From JASHVB01 sp035535035 (lineage in GTDB: Bacteria > Pseudomonadota > Alphaproteobacteria > Acetobacterales > Acetobacteraceae): DNA of 64,000 bases. Within the stretch, counting starts at the first letter, position 1. Each line of letters begins with the position of its first letter. The DNA lies in NCBI GenBank assembly GCA_035535035.1, contig DATLQW010000029.1, forward strand, positions 8,352-72,351. Direction: 5' to 3'. Positions 34,593-43,907 of this stretch are shown piece by piece. A program made the position numbers and the translations under genes. Below the pieces are notes generated by a model. It saw only the letters and a program-made list of their open reading frames with translations, was not told where the DNA came from and did not search any database.

Positions 34593-35204
34593 TTGCTGGT
34601 GGCGTTGCTTGCCGCCGCCTGCGCACCGGCGACCAGTTATCTTGCCACTCCCAGCAGCGTCACCGCCCGCGGTCCTTGGGTGCATGCCGCCTCCGGGATG
34701 GAATTCCCCGAGACGGCCGGTGGGTTCCAGCGCGACGCGATTGCCCATTTCTCCGCAAACTTACCCGATGTCGCGGTGAACTACCGCCTGATCGCGCCCG
34801 CGGGCGCAATCGACGCCACCATCTACCTGATGCCGGAGCCGCCGTTGCCGACAGTCGGCCTGGCACCGGATGCCGTCGCTTCGATGCGGAAGGATGCGTG
34901 CCGGCGGGAGTTTGCCACCCGGTTGCACGAGATCGTCGTGGTGGACCACGCGCGACAACTGCAACAGGAGCGCATCGTCGCACAAATTTCCGGTAAACTT
35001 CACACTGGCCGGCTGGCACGGTTTGCCTATCGAGGCTTATTGGCCGGCCGCCGGCGGGAGCTTCGCTCGGATCTTGCACGTTTCTGCTTCGCCGGTGGCC
35101 GCTGGAGCGTGGAATACCGCTTTTCTTACCCGGCGGACTTTCCGGCAGCGGGCTGGATCGCGGGCTTCGTCGCCGCCCTGCGGTGGACCGGCGCACTGGC
35201 ATGA
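34593..35204 (+). CDS. Predicted outer-membrane lipoprotein of unknown function
   Basis: The N-terminus is a lipoprotein signal with a lipobox ending LLAAAC, so the mature protein would start at that Cys. The only nearby starts are TTG at 34593, which is short for a signal, or upstream non-ATG codons, so the exact start is uncertain. The mature part of about 190 residues (WVHAASGMEFPETAGGFQRDAIAHF, then VNYRLIAPAGAIDATIYLMP) has no domain I can name. It lies between the PEP-CTERM gene and tpsB and may belong to the surface-protein locus. Confidence 0.65.
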   Translation: MLVALLAAACAPATSYLATPSSVTARGPWVHAASGMEFPETAGGFQRDAIAHFSANLPDVAVNYRLIAPAGAIDATIYLMPEPPLPTVGLAPDAVASMRKDACRREFATRLHEIVVVDHARQLQQERIVAQISGKLHTGRLARFAYRGLLAGRRRELRSDLARFCFAGGRWSVEYRFSYPADFPAAGWIAGFVAALRWTGALA

Positions 35205-35390
35205 CCGTCGCCGTCGGCGGTTCTTAACCCGCTTGCAACAAAACTGTGCGCGTTCGCCGCAGCGCGGCATGGCACCATCCGAACGCTGCGTGACCGACGA
35301 GAGCTGAACCCACATGGGACCACACAGAAGGCGGCCGGGGCGCGACTGCGCTGCGGCAAGCGCGGCCGGCGCCGGACACGATCGGCGAAG

Positions 35391-37016
35391 GTGATCCGAC
35401 GCATGGCGCCCGGGCGGCCTTCAGTTTTGCGCGCGCTCGGCTGCGCGCGGTGGGTCGCGTTCCTGGCGGCAATCGCGGGTGCTCACGCCGCTGCCTCGCC
35501 CGCCGTGGCCCCGGCGCCCTCGTCCGAGCCGCAGCATTTCGCCATCGAGGAATTTCGTGTCGAAGGCAATACGCTGCTGCCAAACGAGGAGATCGAAGCG
35601 GCGGTGTACGGCTTTCTTGGCCCCAACCGGACCGCGGCGGATGCCGAGCAGGCCCGTGCCGCTTTGGAAGACCTGTATCGCAAGAAGGGCTATCCCACGG
35701 TCACCGCGGAGCTACCGCGCCAGAGCATCGATTCCGGTGTCATCGTGCTGACGGTAACCGAGCGAAAGATCGGCCGCCTGCGGGTGACCGGCGCGCATTA
35801 TTTCGAGCCCGACGTAGTGCGCCGGCATGCGCCGTCGCTTGCACCCGGCACGGTGCCCAACATGCGCCAGGTGCGGCGCGATATCCTCGCGCTGAACCAC
35901 CAGCCCGACCGCAGCGTTACTCCGGTGCTGAAGGCGGGCAAGGCCCCCGACACGGTCGACGTCGATCTCGAAGTTGCCGACAAGCTGCCGCTGCACGGCT
36001 CGCTCGAACTGGACAATCGCCAGAGCGCCGACACGACGGCGCTGCGAACGACCGGTTCGCTGCGCTATGATAATCTGTGGCAGCGGGGCGACAGCGCGAG
36101 CTTCTTCTTTCAGGTCGCACCGCAGCATATGCCGGATGCCCAGGTGTTTTCCGGCAGCTACCTGTTCCACATTCCCGATACGGATCTGGCACTGCTCGGT
36201 TCCTACCTGAGCTCCGACAGCAATGTCACATCGATCGGCGGCACCAATGTCGTGGGCAAGGGACAGATCTACGGATTGCGGCTTATCATTCCACTTACGC
36301 AGGATAACGGCTTCACCCAGGCGCTTAGTGTTGGCATGGACTACAAGGACTTCAGTCAGGCGCTGACGCTGTCCGGTCAGGGCAGCCACGTGCCACTGCA
36401 ATATTACCCGGTTGCCGCCAGCTACCAGGCGGACTGGGTCGGCAAGCGGTCGCAGACCGATCTGACCGCCGGCGTGGTCGCGGGCACCCGCGGGTTGGGC
36501 GGCAGCGACGCGGCGTTCGACAACAACCGCTTTGATGCCAAGGCGAACTTCTTCTACCTGCGCGGCGCGATATCGCACACTGATGAACTGCCATGGGGGA
36601 TGCAGGCCTGGGCACGGCTGCAGGGCCAGGCGTCAGCCGAGCCACTGGTGCCGAATGAGCAGCTCAGCGCCGGCGGCCAGGACACGGTGCGAGGCTATCT
36701 GGAGAGCGAAGTGCTCGGCGATTCCGGTGCCATCCTGCAAATGGAGCTGCGCGGCCCGTCGCTCGCGAAGCGCATAGGTCCGCTGGTGAACGACTTCCGT
36801 TTGCACGCCTTTGTCGATCTGGCGCATACCAGCATCAATCAGCCGCTGCCCGAACAGGTGCAAAAATACTCGCTCGGCAGTGTTGGCGTGGGCCTGCGGG
36901 TTCGGCTTCTCGATCACCTGAGTGGCACGATCGAAGACGCATTTGTCCTGAGCAACGGCCCGACCACCAAGGCTGGCTCGGATCGGGTGCTGTTCCGCGT
37001 ACTCGGGGAGTTCTGA
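35391..37016 (+). CDS. TpsB outer-membrane transporter (ShlB/FhaC/HecB family)
   Basis: A 541-residue Omp85-superfamily pore. Signal peptide to about 35; POTRA domain 1 at about 49-124 (FAIEEFRVEGNTLLPNEEIEAAV); POTRA 2 at about 125-200 (IGRLRVTGAHYFEPDVVRRH); then a 16-strand barrel. The conserved loop-6 motif VRGY is at 433-436 in GGQDTVRGYLESEV, needed for substrate passage in this family. It is the expected exporter of the giant TpsA at 16299-28625, whose TPS domain the POTRAs would bind. It starts at GTG 35391 or ATG 35403, and the DUF2341-ExbB fusion begins 6 bp after its stop, so they share a transcript. Confidence 0.92.
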   Translation: MIRRMAPGRPSVLRALGCARWVAFLAAIAGAHAAASPAVAPAPSSEPQHFAIEEFRVEGNTLLPNEEIEAAVYGFLGPNRTAADAEQARAALEDLYRKKGYPTVTAELPRQSIDSGVIVLTVTERKIGRLRVTGAHYFEPDVVRRHAPSLAPGTVPNMRQVRRDILALNHQPDRSVTPVLKAGKAPDTVDVDLEVADKLPLHGSLELDNRQSADTTALRTTGSLRYDNLWQRGDSASFFFQVAPQHMPDAQVFSGSYLFHIPDTDLALLGSYLSSDSNVTSIGGTNVVGKGQIYGLRLIIPLTQDNGFTQALSVGMDYKDFSQALTLSGQGSHVPLQYYPVAASYQADWVGKRSQTDLTAGVVAGTRGLGGSDAAFDNNRFDAKANFFYLRGAISHTDELPWGMQAWARLQGQASAEPLVPNEQLSAGGQDTVRGYLESEVLGDSGAILQMELRGPSLAKRIGPLVNDFRLHAFVDLAHTSINQPLPEQVQKYSLGSVGVGLRVRLLDHLSGTIEDAFVLSNGPTTKAGSDRVLFRVLGEF

Positions 37017-37022
37017 AGCAGC

Positions 37023-38978
37023 ATGGTCTTATCGCGAATCACACGTCGCTTTGCCATTTTCGCTGTTGTGGTCCTCGCGTTCGTGTCGCTTGGACCACAC
37101 GCCGCGCATGCGTGGTGGAACAGCGACTGGCCGTACCGCATGAAGATCACCGCGGATGCCGGGCCGAAGGGGGCCAACATCACGGAGCCGATCGGCCGGA
37201 CGCAGGTGCTGGTTCGGCTGTTCGGCGGCAATTTCAATTTTGACACCGCCGACGAGAAGGGGGCCGACCTGCGCGTGATTGCCGGCGATGATCGCACGCC
37301 GCTGCATTTCCACATCGAGCGATTCGACGGGCTGATCGATCAGATCGGCCTCATCTGGGTCGATGTGCCGGATCTCGCCCCGGGGGCTTCAACCACGCTG
37401 TATCTGTACTGGGGGAAGAAAAATCCGACCCCGGGCGGTGACGCGAAAGCGACCTACGATCCCGACCAGCTCCTGGTGTATCATTTCAACGACGCGAACG
37501 GGGTGCCGCACGACAGTACCGGCTATGGCAACAATGCCCTGACCGCCGGGAAACGCGACGACGGCGGCATGATCGGCTATGGGCTGCGGCTGGACGGTAA
37601 GGCGCCGGTGCAGATTCCCGCGTCCCCCTCGCTCGCCATCGCGGCCGGCGCGACGATGACCTGGTCGCTTTGGGTGCGCCCGGACGACGGCGTGACCTCC
37701 GGCGTGCTGTATTCGGTGCGCGACGGCGACAACGGGTTTTCCTTCGGCATCGCGCAGGACGTCGCCTATGCCCAGGTCACCACCGCGGCGGGCGTGATCC
37801 GCACCAGCGCCGGCGCGCCCATCGGTCCGGGCTGGCACTACATTGCGGTCACCGCGTCGGATCACCTGCGGGTCTATGTCGATGGCCGATTGAGCGGCGA
37901 GGTTGCGGCAAGTCTCCCCGCGCTGAATGCGCCGGCTCTGCTCGGCGGCGCGCCGCCGCCGGTGGTGCCGGCACCAGCCGCGCCGGATGCCGCCGCGTCA
38001 AAGGCCGCGACGCCAAATGCGACCGCGCCAAGCGCCACTGCGCCGGCGCCTGCCGCCGCGGCACCGGCTCCTGCGACGGCACCCGCGGCGCCGCCCAATT
38101 TTATCGGCGTCATCGACGAGTTCGGTATCGCCAAAGTGGTTCGCCCGACCGGCGCGTTCCAGGTCGCGGTGCACGACCAGGGACCGAAACCCGATCTGTT
38201 GTCCTTCGATCCGCCGGAACAGGGATCGCTGTTCGGCAATAGTTATCTCGGCATTATCGTGCGGGCCGTTACGCCCGATGCCTGGGTGGTGATCGGCATC
38301 CTGGGGATGATGTCGGCCCTGAGCTGGCTGGTGATGATCGGCAAAATGCTGTACCTGGCGCGGGTCAGCCGCGCCAACCACCGGTTCCGCAGCGAATTTC
38401 GCGCCGCCATGACGCGTGCCGCGGAAACCGGCGAAGCGTTCGGCCAGTTTCAGATCGAACGGCCGCACCGGGTGCGCGCCTCGCCGCTGATGCATCTGTA
38501 CAGGGTGGCCGCGCGCGAGGTGAACGAGCGCGTGACACGGGGCAGGGTGGACGCCGACGGCAGACTGCCGATGCAGTCGCTGGCCGCCATCCGCGCAGCG
38601 CTGGATGCCGGACTCGCACATGAAAACCAGCGGCTGAACGGCTCGATGGTGTTGCTGACAATCGCGATCAGCGGTGGACCGTTCCTTGGATTGCTTGGCA
38701 CGGTGATCGGCGTGATGATCACCTTCGCCGCGGTTGCCGCCGCGGGCGACGTCAACATCAACGCCATCGCACCCGGCATTTCCGCTGCCCTGCTCGCGAC
38801 CGTCGCCGGCCTCACGGTCGCGATTCCGGCGCTGTTCGGCTACAACTTTTTCGTCACCCGCATTCGTGAGTCCATTGTGGACATGCAGGTCTTCGTGGAC
38901 GAGCTGGTCACCCGTATCGGCGAAATCGTCGTGCCGGCCGCCACGGTGGCCGAACCGCAACGCGCCGCGGCTGAATGA
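37023..38978 (+). CDS. DUF2341 / LamG-like / ExbB (MotA-TolQ-ExbB) fusion protein
   Basis: A 651-residue protein with a cleavable signal peptide (AHA|WW, residue 30). A DUF2341-like domain starts WWNSDWPYRMKI (about 30-135), then a concanavalin/LamG-like domain (about 150-310: LVYHFND, WSLWVRP, WHYIAVTASDHLRVYVDGRLSG), then an Ala/Pro linker (311-357). The C-terminal half is an ExbB/TolQ channel with helices near 419-443, 541-566 and 585-610, the latter two carrying GGPFLGLLGTVIGVM and ISAALLATVAGLTVAIP. ExbB normally has no large periplasmic domain, so this proton channel carries a possible carbohydrate- or protein-binding module. ExbD follows 11 bp later. Confidence 0.9.
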   Translation: MVLSRITRRFAIFAVVVLAFVSLGPHAAHAWWNSDWPYRMKITADAGPKGANITEPIGRTQVLVRLFGGNFNFDTADEKGADLRVIAGDDRTPLHFHIERFDGLIDQIGLIWVDVPDLAPGASTTLYLYWGKKNPTPGGDAKATYDPDQLLVYHFNDANGVPHDSTGYGNNALTAGKRDDGGMIGYGLRLDGKAPVQIPASPSLAIAAGATMTWSLWVRPDDGVTSGVLYSVRDGDNGFSFGIAQDVAYAQVTTAAGVIRTSAGAPIGPGWHYIAVTASDHLRVYVDGRLSGEVAASLPALNAPALLGGAPPPVVPAPAAPDAAASKAATPNATAPSATAPAPAAAAPAPATAPAAPPNFIGVIDEFGIAKVVRPTGAFQVAVHDQGPKPDLLSFDPPEQGSLFGNSYLGIIVRAVTPDAWVVIGILGMMSALSWLVMIGKMLYLARVSRANHRFRSEFRAAMTRAAETGEAFGQFQIERPHRVRASPLMHLYRVAAREVNERVTRGRVDADGRLPMQSLAAIRAALDAGLAHENQRLNGSMVLLTIAISGGPFLGLLGTVIGVMITFAAVAAAGDVNINAIAPGISAALLATVAGLTVAIPALFGYNFFVTRIRESIVDMQVFVDELVTRIGEIVVPAATVAEPQRAAAE

Positions 38979-38989
38979 GGAAATAAGCC

Positions 38990-39397
38990 ATGCAGGTCCT
39001 GTCCAACGAAAAGCCGTACGATGACATCAACATCACGCCGATGCTCGATCTTGCCTATGTGCTGCTGGTCATCTTCATCATCATGACCACGGCCGCGGTG
39101 CAGGGCATCAAGGTTGATCTGCCGAAGGCGAGCGCGGCGGTCAGCCTCGTGGTGCCGAAGACCAAGGTGATCGCCGTCACCGCGCAGGGCCAGATCCTGT
39201 TGGATGCCGTCCCGGTGACCATCAGCGAACTGGAGGCGCGATTGCGCGATCTGAAGGCGATCACGCCGGATCTGCCGGTGATCGTGAAGGGCGACCGCGC
39301 GGTGCAGTACGAGAAGATTATGCAGGTGATCGACGTGTGCAGCCGGGTCGGTGTGCAATCGATCGGTCTGGCCGCGCAGAAGTTCGTCGGGTCCTGA
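38990..39397 (+). CDS. exbD: ExbD/TolR-family biopolymer transport protein
   Basis: A 135-residue inner-membrane protein with a short cytoplasmic start, one transmembrane helix (LAYVLLVIFIIMTT, about 21-34) and a periplasmic domain. Asp20 in NITPMLDLAYV corresponds to the proton-path Asp of ExbD/TolR. With the upstream ExbB-like channel it should form the stator that converts the proton gradient into motion of TonB, encoded one base after its stop. Confidence 0.93.
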   Translation: MQVLSNEKPYDDINITPMLDLAYVLLVIFIIMTTAAVQGIKVDLPKASAAVSLVVPKTKVIAVTAQGQILLDAVPVTISELEARLRDLKAITPDLPVIVKGDRAVQYEKIMQVIDVCSRVGVQSIGLAAQKFVGS

Positions 39398-39398
39398 C

Positions 39399-40085
39399 AT
39401 GTGGATCGACGAGCTTCAGGAGGAGGAGGAGCCGCGCGGCTGGCAGCGCACCGCCGGGCGGATCGGCGTTGGCCTGCTGGCGTTCGGCACGGTTGGCGCG
39501 CTCATTTACAGTTTGGCGCATCAGCAGGCCAACGTTGCAATGCACAGGGTGACAACCATCACCCGCGTACTGTTGCCACCGCCGCCGCCGCCGACACCAC
39601 CCAAACCCGAGAAGGTGGAGGAACAGCCGAAGCTCGCTGCGCCGAAACCGATCGAGAAGGCGCAAGTGAAACCGCAGCAAAAGCCAGTGCAGGCGCCGCC
39701 GGCCTCGCCGCTCACCGCCGAGGCCGGTACGGGACCAAATCCATACGGCCTGCAGGTTGGCAACGGTTCGGGCGATGTCATCGGCGGCGCGGGCGGCGGG
39801 GGCGGGAGTGAGGGTTGGCAGCTTTATGCTGGCACGATCCGTTCGCAGGTGCAGGGTGTGCTGCGCCAAGACGACAAGACGCGATTTGGACGCTGGCAGG
39901 TCGCCGTGAAGATCTGGCTCAGCGCCACCGGCACCGTGATACGCGCCGACATCGTCAATTCGTCCGGCGATCCCGCGGTGGACAGCGCGATCAGGCGTGA
40001 CCTGGATGGGCTTGGCGTCGGCCAAGCTCCGCCACAGGGCATGCCGCAACCGGTCCATCTTCGCATCGCGGCCGAGCCCGGATGA
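39399..40085 (+). CDS. tonB: TonB-like energy transducer
   Basis: A 228-residue protein with one N-terminal membrane helix (about 20-41), a Pro/Lys-rich spacer (59-105: PPPPPPTPPKPEKVEEQPK), a Gly-rich hinge and a C-terminal TonB-like domain (about 130-225; GRWQVAVKIWLSATGTVIRADIVNSSGDPAVDSAI). It should span the periplasm and pass energy from ExbBD to an outer-membrane protein. In this operon the candidate receivers are TpsB and the porin. Neither shows an obvious TonB-box plug domain, so the target is an open question. Confidence 0.88.
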   Translation: MWIDELQEEEEPRGWQRTAGRIGVGLLAFGTVGALIYSLAHQQANVAMHRVTTITRVLLPPPPPPTPPKPEKVEEQPKLAAPKPIEKAQVKPQQKPVQAPPASPLTAEAGTGPNPYGLQVGNGSGDVIGGAGGGGGSEGWQLYAGTIRSQVQGVLRQDDKTRFGRWQVAVKIWLSATGTVIRADIVNSSGDPAVDSAIRRDLDGLGVGQAPPQGMPQPVHLRIAAEPG

Positions 40086-40119
40086 TGCGGGTTCGTCTCC
40101 CTCGTACCTGCGGTGTCGC

Positions 40120-41856
40120 ATGACCGAACGTTTCGGCTGTCTGGCGCGATTCGGCGTCCTTTGTCTTCTGCTTGCCGCGGCCTCCGGCTCGCTGTCGCGT
40201 GCCCACGCACAACCGGCCACGCCGAGCGTCACCGAGCGGCTGATCGAACTGCTGGTGCAGAAGGGCGTGTTGCCACGCGCTCAGGCAAACGCCCTGCTGA
40301 AGCAGGCGGAGGCGGAAGCGCGTGGCGGCGCCCAGCAGCGGCATCGCCAGGTCGCCGCCGGGCCCAGGGGGAAGAGGCCGGCCGCCACACCGGCGGCGGA
40401 ACAGGCGGCGGCCGGATCCGCCGAACCAAAGCTGCCTCCCGGCACGGTGCGGGTGACCTACGTGCCGCAGATCGTGCGCGATCAGATTGCCGCGCAGGTC
40501 CGCAACGAGGTGCTGCAGAAGGCGAAGAACGAAGGTTGGGCGGAGCCGAACCAGGTTCCCGATTGGGTGCACCGGATCACGATGTATGGCGACATGCGGA
40601 TTCGCGGCCAGGGCGATTTCTTGCCGCAGGGCAACATTCCCGATTTCGTAGATTTTGCCACGCTCAACGCCGGTCCGCCGTACGACATCACCGGCAGCTC
40701 TGGTGGACCGCCGTTGCTCGACACCACCGAGGATCGGTGGCGCGTCCGGCTGCGCGCGCGCATCGGCATGCGCGCCCGGATCGACGACTGGCTCAGCGCC
40801 GACATCCGTATTGCCACAGGCAACGATGCGAGCCCGGTTTCGACCAACCAGACACTCGGCCAGAGCGGTGCCTTCGCCAAAGATGCGCTATGGCTTGACC
40901 GCGGCTTCCTGAAGGCGACCCCAATTCCGCAGGTGACGCTGTACGCCGGCCGCATGCCGAACCCGTTCTGGACAACTGACCTGATCTACTACGACGACCT
41001 GAGCTTTGACGGATTTGCCGCCACGGGGCGCCAGCCTGTTTGGGACGGCGTTGCCGCTTTCGGCAGCCTGGGCGCATTTCCGGTGTTCAACACCGCGTTC
41101 AATTTCGGTACGACGGCCAACTACCCCAGTCGCAACGGCTGGCTGTTCGGTGTGCAGGGTGGCGCCGAGTGGCGGATCACGACCCACTACACGGCCAGGT
41201 TTGCCGCCGGGTATTTCAGCTACTCGAATATCCAGGGAAAACTATCCTCGCCGTGCACGATTCTGTACGCCTCCGACACCTGCCAAACCGACAACACGCG
41301 CATGCTGTTTCCCTCGAACGGCAACACGATGATGACGATACGCGACCTGGTGGTTCCCGCGACCAATCCGAACGGTCCGCAGCCGCAGTATTTCGGCCTT
41401 GCCTCGGCGTTCGATATCCTCGACCTGCACGGGCGCGTCGATATCGACACATTCGATCCGATCCGCGTTGCGCTGGAAGCCGAGTTCTCGGACAATCTTG
41501 GGTTCAACCGTGCTAACGTGCTCAATCTGGGGTTGCCCAATGGCAGCAATACCGTGCAGGCCGGCAACAAGGCCTGGATGATCCGCGGCATCGTCGGCAC
41601 GCCGGAAATCGCCCAGCGGTGGGACTGGAACGCGTCACTGACCTACAAATACCTGGAGAGCGACTCCGTGCTCGCGGCGCTGAACGATCCGGACTTTCAC
41701 CTCGGTGGCACGAACGCCAAGGGCTTCATTCTCGCCGGCAATCTCGGCGTGGCACGCAACGCCTGGGTCACCGTACGCTGGCTCAGCAGCAACCAGGTCA
41801 GCGGCGGTCCATACTCGGTGGACACCGTGCAGGCCGATCTGAACGTTCGCTTCTGA
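40120..41856 (+). CDS. Putative outer-membrane porin of the TPS/Ton operon
   Basis: A 578-residue protein with a signal peptide (cut near AHA|QP, about 30), a periplasmic segment with a possible coiled coil (VTERLIELLVQKGVLPRAQANALLKQAEAEA), a basic Pro/Ala linker, and then a beta-barrel from about 160. Alternating strands include ITMYGDMRIRGQGDF, WRVRLRARIGMRARIDDWLSADIRIATG and the terminal strand ending LNVRF, with the C-terminal Phe typical of outer-membrane proteins. It fits the family annotated as putative porin. It starts at 40120 rather than the open frame from 39997, since the signal peptide begins there. It overlaps the next gene by one base. Confidence 0.82.
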   Translation: MTERFGCLARFGVLCLLLAAASGSLSRAHAQPATPSVTERLIELLVQKGVLPRAQANALLKQAEAEARGGAQQRHRQVAAGPRGKRPAATPAAEQAAAGSAEPKLPPGTVRVTYVPQIVRDQIAAQVRNEVLQKAKNEGWAEPNQVPDWVHRITMYGDMRIRGQGDFLPQGNIPDFVDFATLNAGPPYDITGSSGGPPLLDTTEDRWRVRLRARIGMRARIDDWLSADIRIATGNDASPVSTNQTLGQSGAFAKDALWLDRGFLKATPIPQVTLYAGRMPNPFWTTDLIYYDDLSFDGFAATGRQPVWDGVAAFGSLGAFPVFNTAFNFGTTANYPSRNGWLFGVQGGAEWRITTHYTARFAAGYFSYSNIQGKLSSPCTILYASDTCQTDNTRMLFPSNGNTMMTIRDLVVPATNPNGPQPQYFGLASAFDILDLHGRVDIDTFDPIRVALEAEFSDNLGFNRANVLNLGLPNGSNTVQAGNKAWMIRGIVGTPEIAQRWDWNASLTYKYLESDSVLAALNDPDFHLGGTNAKGFILAGNLGVARNAWVTVRWLSSNQVSGGPYSVDTVQADLNVRF

Positions 41857-42521
41857 TGCGCATGCGGAGCAGCGGTTTGATTCTGCTGCTGTTCGCCGCG
41901 GTGCTCGCGGCGGGGCCGGCCCGGGCGCAGGACGCCACCGGCGAAGCGCGCCTGCGCGAAGCGCTGCGCCAAACGACGATGGAACTGCGTTCCCTGCAGG
42001 ACGGCCAGGCGGCACTGAACGCGCAGCTTGATCAGCTCAGGCACGAACGCGACTCGCTGCAACAGCAGCTCGAAGCGGCAAAGAACGCGCCACGGCCCCC
42101 CGATGCTGAACTGGGGCAGTTGCGCGACGCCGTGGCGGCGCTGCAGCAGCAGAACAGCGCGTTGCAGGCCGGCCTGCAGAAGTGGCAAGCCGGCTACCAG
42201 CAGGCGGCCACGCTGGCCCGCGCCAAGTATGCCGAAAGCCGCCGACTCGGCGGGGAACTGCAACAGCAGACCGCCAAACTGGGGATTTGCACCACGACCA
42301 ATGGGAAGCTGATCGCTGTGGCGAACGGAATTCTGCATCTTTACCGCACACAGGACTTCCGCTCCTTGCTGCTTGAGAGCTATGAGCCGCTGATTGGGTT
42401 CAAGAAGGTAGAGTTGGAGAATCTGGTGCAGGACTACGAAGACAAGATCGATGATCAGCGGCTGTTGCCAGGGGCGCCGGTGAGCCAGGTGCCGGCGCCT
42501 GGCCCAACCGGAGCGCGTTGA
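41856..42521 (+). CDS. Periplasmic coiled-coil protein
   Basis: A 221-residue protein with a signal peptide ending ARA|QD (about 24). It has a long coiled coil at about 30-140, Gln/Leu/Glu-rich with heptads (LRHERDSLQQQLEAAK, LQQQNSALQAGLQKW), and a C-terminal segment LGICTTTNGKLIAVANGILHLYRTQDFRSLL. No enzymatic motif is visible. Its place between porin and isomerase suggests a periplasmic scaffold or chaperone for the exported adhesin. Start and stop overlap both neighbours by one base. Confidence 0.7.
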   Translation: MRMRSSGLILLLFAAVLAAGPARAQDATGEARLREALRQTTMELRSLQDGQAALNAQLDQLRHERDSLQQQLEAAKNAPRPPDAELGQLRDAVAALQQQNSALQAGLQKWQAGYQQAATLARAKYAESRRLGGELQQQTAKLGICTTTNGKLIAVANGILHLYRTQDFRSLLLESYEPLIGFKKVELENLVQDYEDKIDDQRLLPGAPVSQVPAPGPTGAR

Positions 42522-43402
42522 TGCGGCGCCACTTGCAACTTCTTGTTGCACTGCTGCTGGTCAGCGCGCAGGCCCCGGCGGGCAATTCGGTGGTGGCGGA
42601 AGCCGGCGGTGCGAAAATGACCGCGGCCGATGCCAGGAACCTGCTTGCGGCAGCCGCACCGGACGTGCGTGCGAAGCTCGCCAGCGATCCTTCCCTGCTG
42701 GATCGGCTGGTGCGCCGCCAGATGGTGCAGATGCTGCTGCTGCAGGAAGCGCATGCTCAGCAGTGGGACACGCGGCCGGACGTGGTGTTTCAGGCCCAGC
42801 AGGCGCATGACGCGGCGATCGCCGATTCGTATCTTGCTTCGCTTGCGCAGCCGCCGGCCGGCTATCCATCGGATGCCGATGTCGAGGCGGCCTATGAAGC
42901 GCGGAAAGATCGCCTGATCATGCCGCGGCAATATCATCTGGCACAGATTTTCGTGGCGCTGCCGCCCAACGCGACTGCCGCCGCCGAGGCCAGGGCGAAG
43001 CAGCGTCTCGCCGCGATCCGGCAACAACTTGCCAAGCCGCGTGCCGACTTTGCTGCCGTTGCCCGAAACGAATCCGATGACAAGGCTTCGGCTGCCGCGG
43101 GCGGCGACCTCGGGTGGCTGCCCGAGGACCGGCTGCGCCCGCCGGTGCGTGACGCGGTTGCCGGCATGCAGGGGGGCGCGGTCAGCGAACCGCTGCGCAC
43201 CGCGGACGGCTGGCATCTCATCCGCCTGATCGGCACAAAGGCCGCCGCGCCGGCGCCGCTCGCCGACGTGCGCGCGCAACTTGTTCAGGCGTTGCGCCAG
43301 CAGCGGATCGCCGCGACAGAACGCAAGCTGATCGGCGACCTGTTGCGCCGCCAGCCGATCCGGGTCGATGAGATCGGGCTGCAGGGCGCGGTCAAGCCAT
43401 AG
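42521..43402 (+). CDS. PpiC/parvulin-type peptidyl-prolyl isomerase (SurA-like)
   Basis: A 293-residue exported protein with an N-terminal signal peptide, a helical chaperone-like part (about 30-130, MTAADARNLLAAA, LLDRLVRRQMVQMLLLQEAHAQQW) and a parvulin domain (about 137-240; QYHLAQIFVALP, then GGDLGWLPEDRLRPPVRDAVAGM and GWHLIRLIG). The family catalyses prolyl isomerisation and guards unfolded outer-membrane proteins in the periplasm. As last member of the TPS/Ton operon it may keep the giant TpsA competent for export. Confidence 0.87.
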   Translation: MRRHLQLLVALLLVSAQAPAGNSVVAEAGGAKMTAADARNLLAAAAPDVRAKLASDPSLLDRLVRRQMVQMLLLQEAHAQQWDTRPDVVFQAQQAHDAAIADSYLASLAQPPAGYPSDADVEAAYEARKDRLIMPRQYHLAQIFVALPPNATAAAEARAKQRLAAIRQQLAKPRADFAAVARNESDDKASAAAGGDLGWLPEDRLRPPVRDAVAGMQGGAVSEPLRTADGWHLIRLIGTKAAAPAPLADVRAQLVQALRQQRIAATERKLIGDLLRRQPIRVDEIGLQGAVKP

Positions 43403-43468
43403 CGAAACCCATACCGCGAGGCTGCGCCGCTGCGGACGAACCAGTTTTTGCGACTACTGATAATTTTG

Positions 43469-43765
43469 ATGCTGCCACTGCAAGCGGCGCGAGGCGGTGA
43501 GCCGGCCGCCGGCAATACATGCGTTGATGTGCATATCGGTGCGGATCAATCGTATGGCTGCCTCAACCAGGAATTGCGCCACACCGCGGAGAGCGCATCT
43601 CGGGCGATGATTGCCCCGGACGTACGCGCGGGCAGTCCGGCACCGGCGACCGGAACCTTCAATCGTACCGCGACACAGGAGCGGCTGGGCAACGCGTTCG
43701 GCCATTCGGTTGTGCCGCAACGTCCGGCGCCACCGCCGCCACTGCCGCTGTTTCGCACGCCCTGA
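43469..43765 (+). CDS. Small secreted cysteine-containing protein
   Basis: Ninety-eight residues from ATG at 43469 (a TTG at 43448 would add a hydrophobic MRLLIIL, making a better signal peptide). CVDVHIGADQSYGCLNQELRH, with two cysteines about 13 apart, resembles a small periplasmic family I have seen in alphaproteobacteria but cannot name. The Pro-rich C-terminus (RPAPPPPLPLF) is low complexity. It lies 66 bp after the isomerase. Confidence 0.5.
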   Translation: MLPLQAARGGEPAAGNTCVDVHIGADQSYGCLNQELRHTAESASRAMIAPDVRAGSPAPATGTFNRTATQERLGNAFGHSVVPQRPAPPPPLPLFRTP

Positions 43766-43907
43766 CGCGGGACCAGGCCCGCTAACGCTGAACCATCGCA
43801 ATCGCTTCGTTAATGATTAAACAAGGCGTCACGCGCGCGTCATGTATGTATGAGAGAAACGCCCTCGGAATGTCCGTGCCGAGCCTAACCACAACCCGAG
43901 GAATTGC

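Noticed and set aside
43766..43907. Possible Pho box upstream of the PstS-like gene
   Set aside because: I looked for two CTGTCAT-like half sites 11 bp apart; only loose GTCAT/GTATG matches are present, not enough to call.
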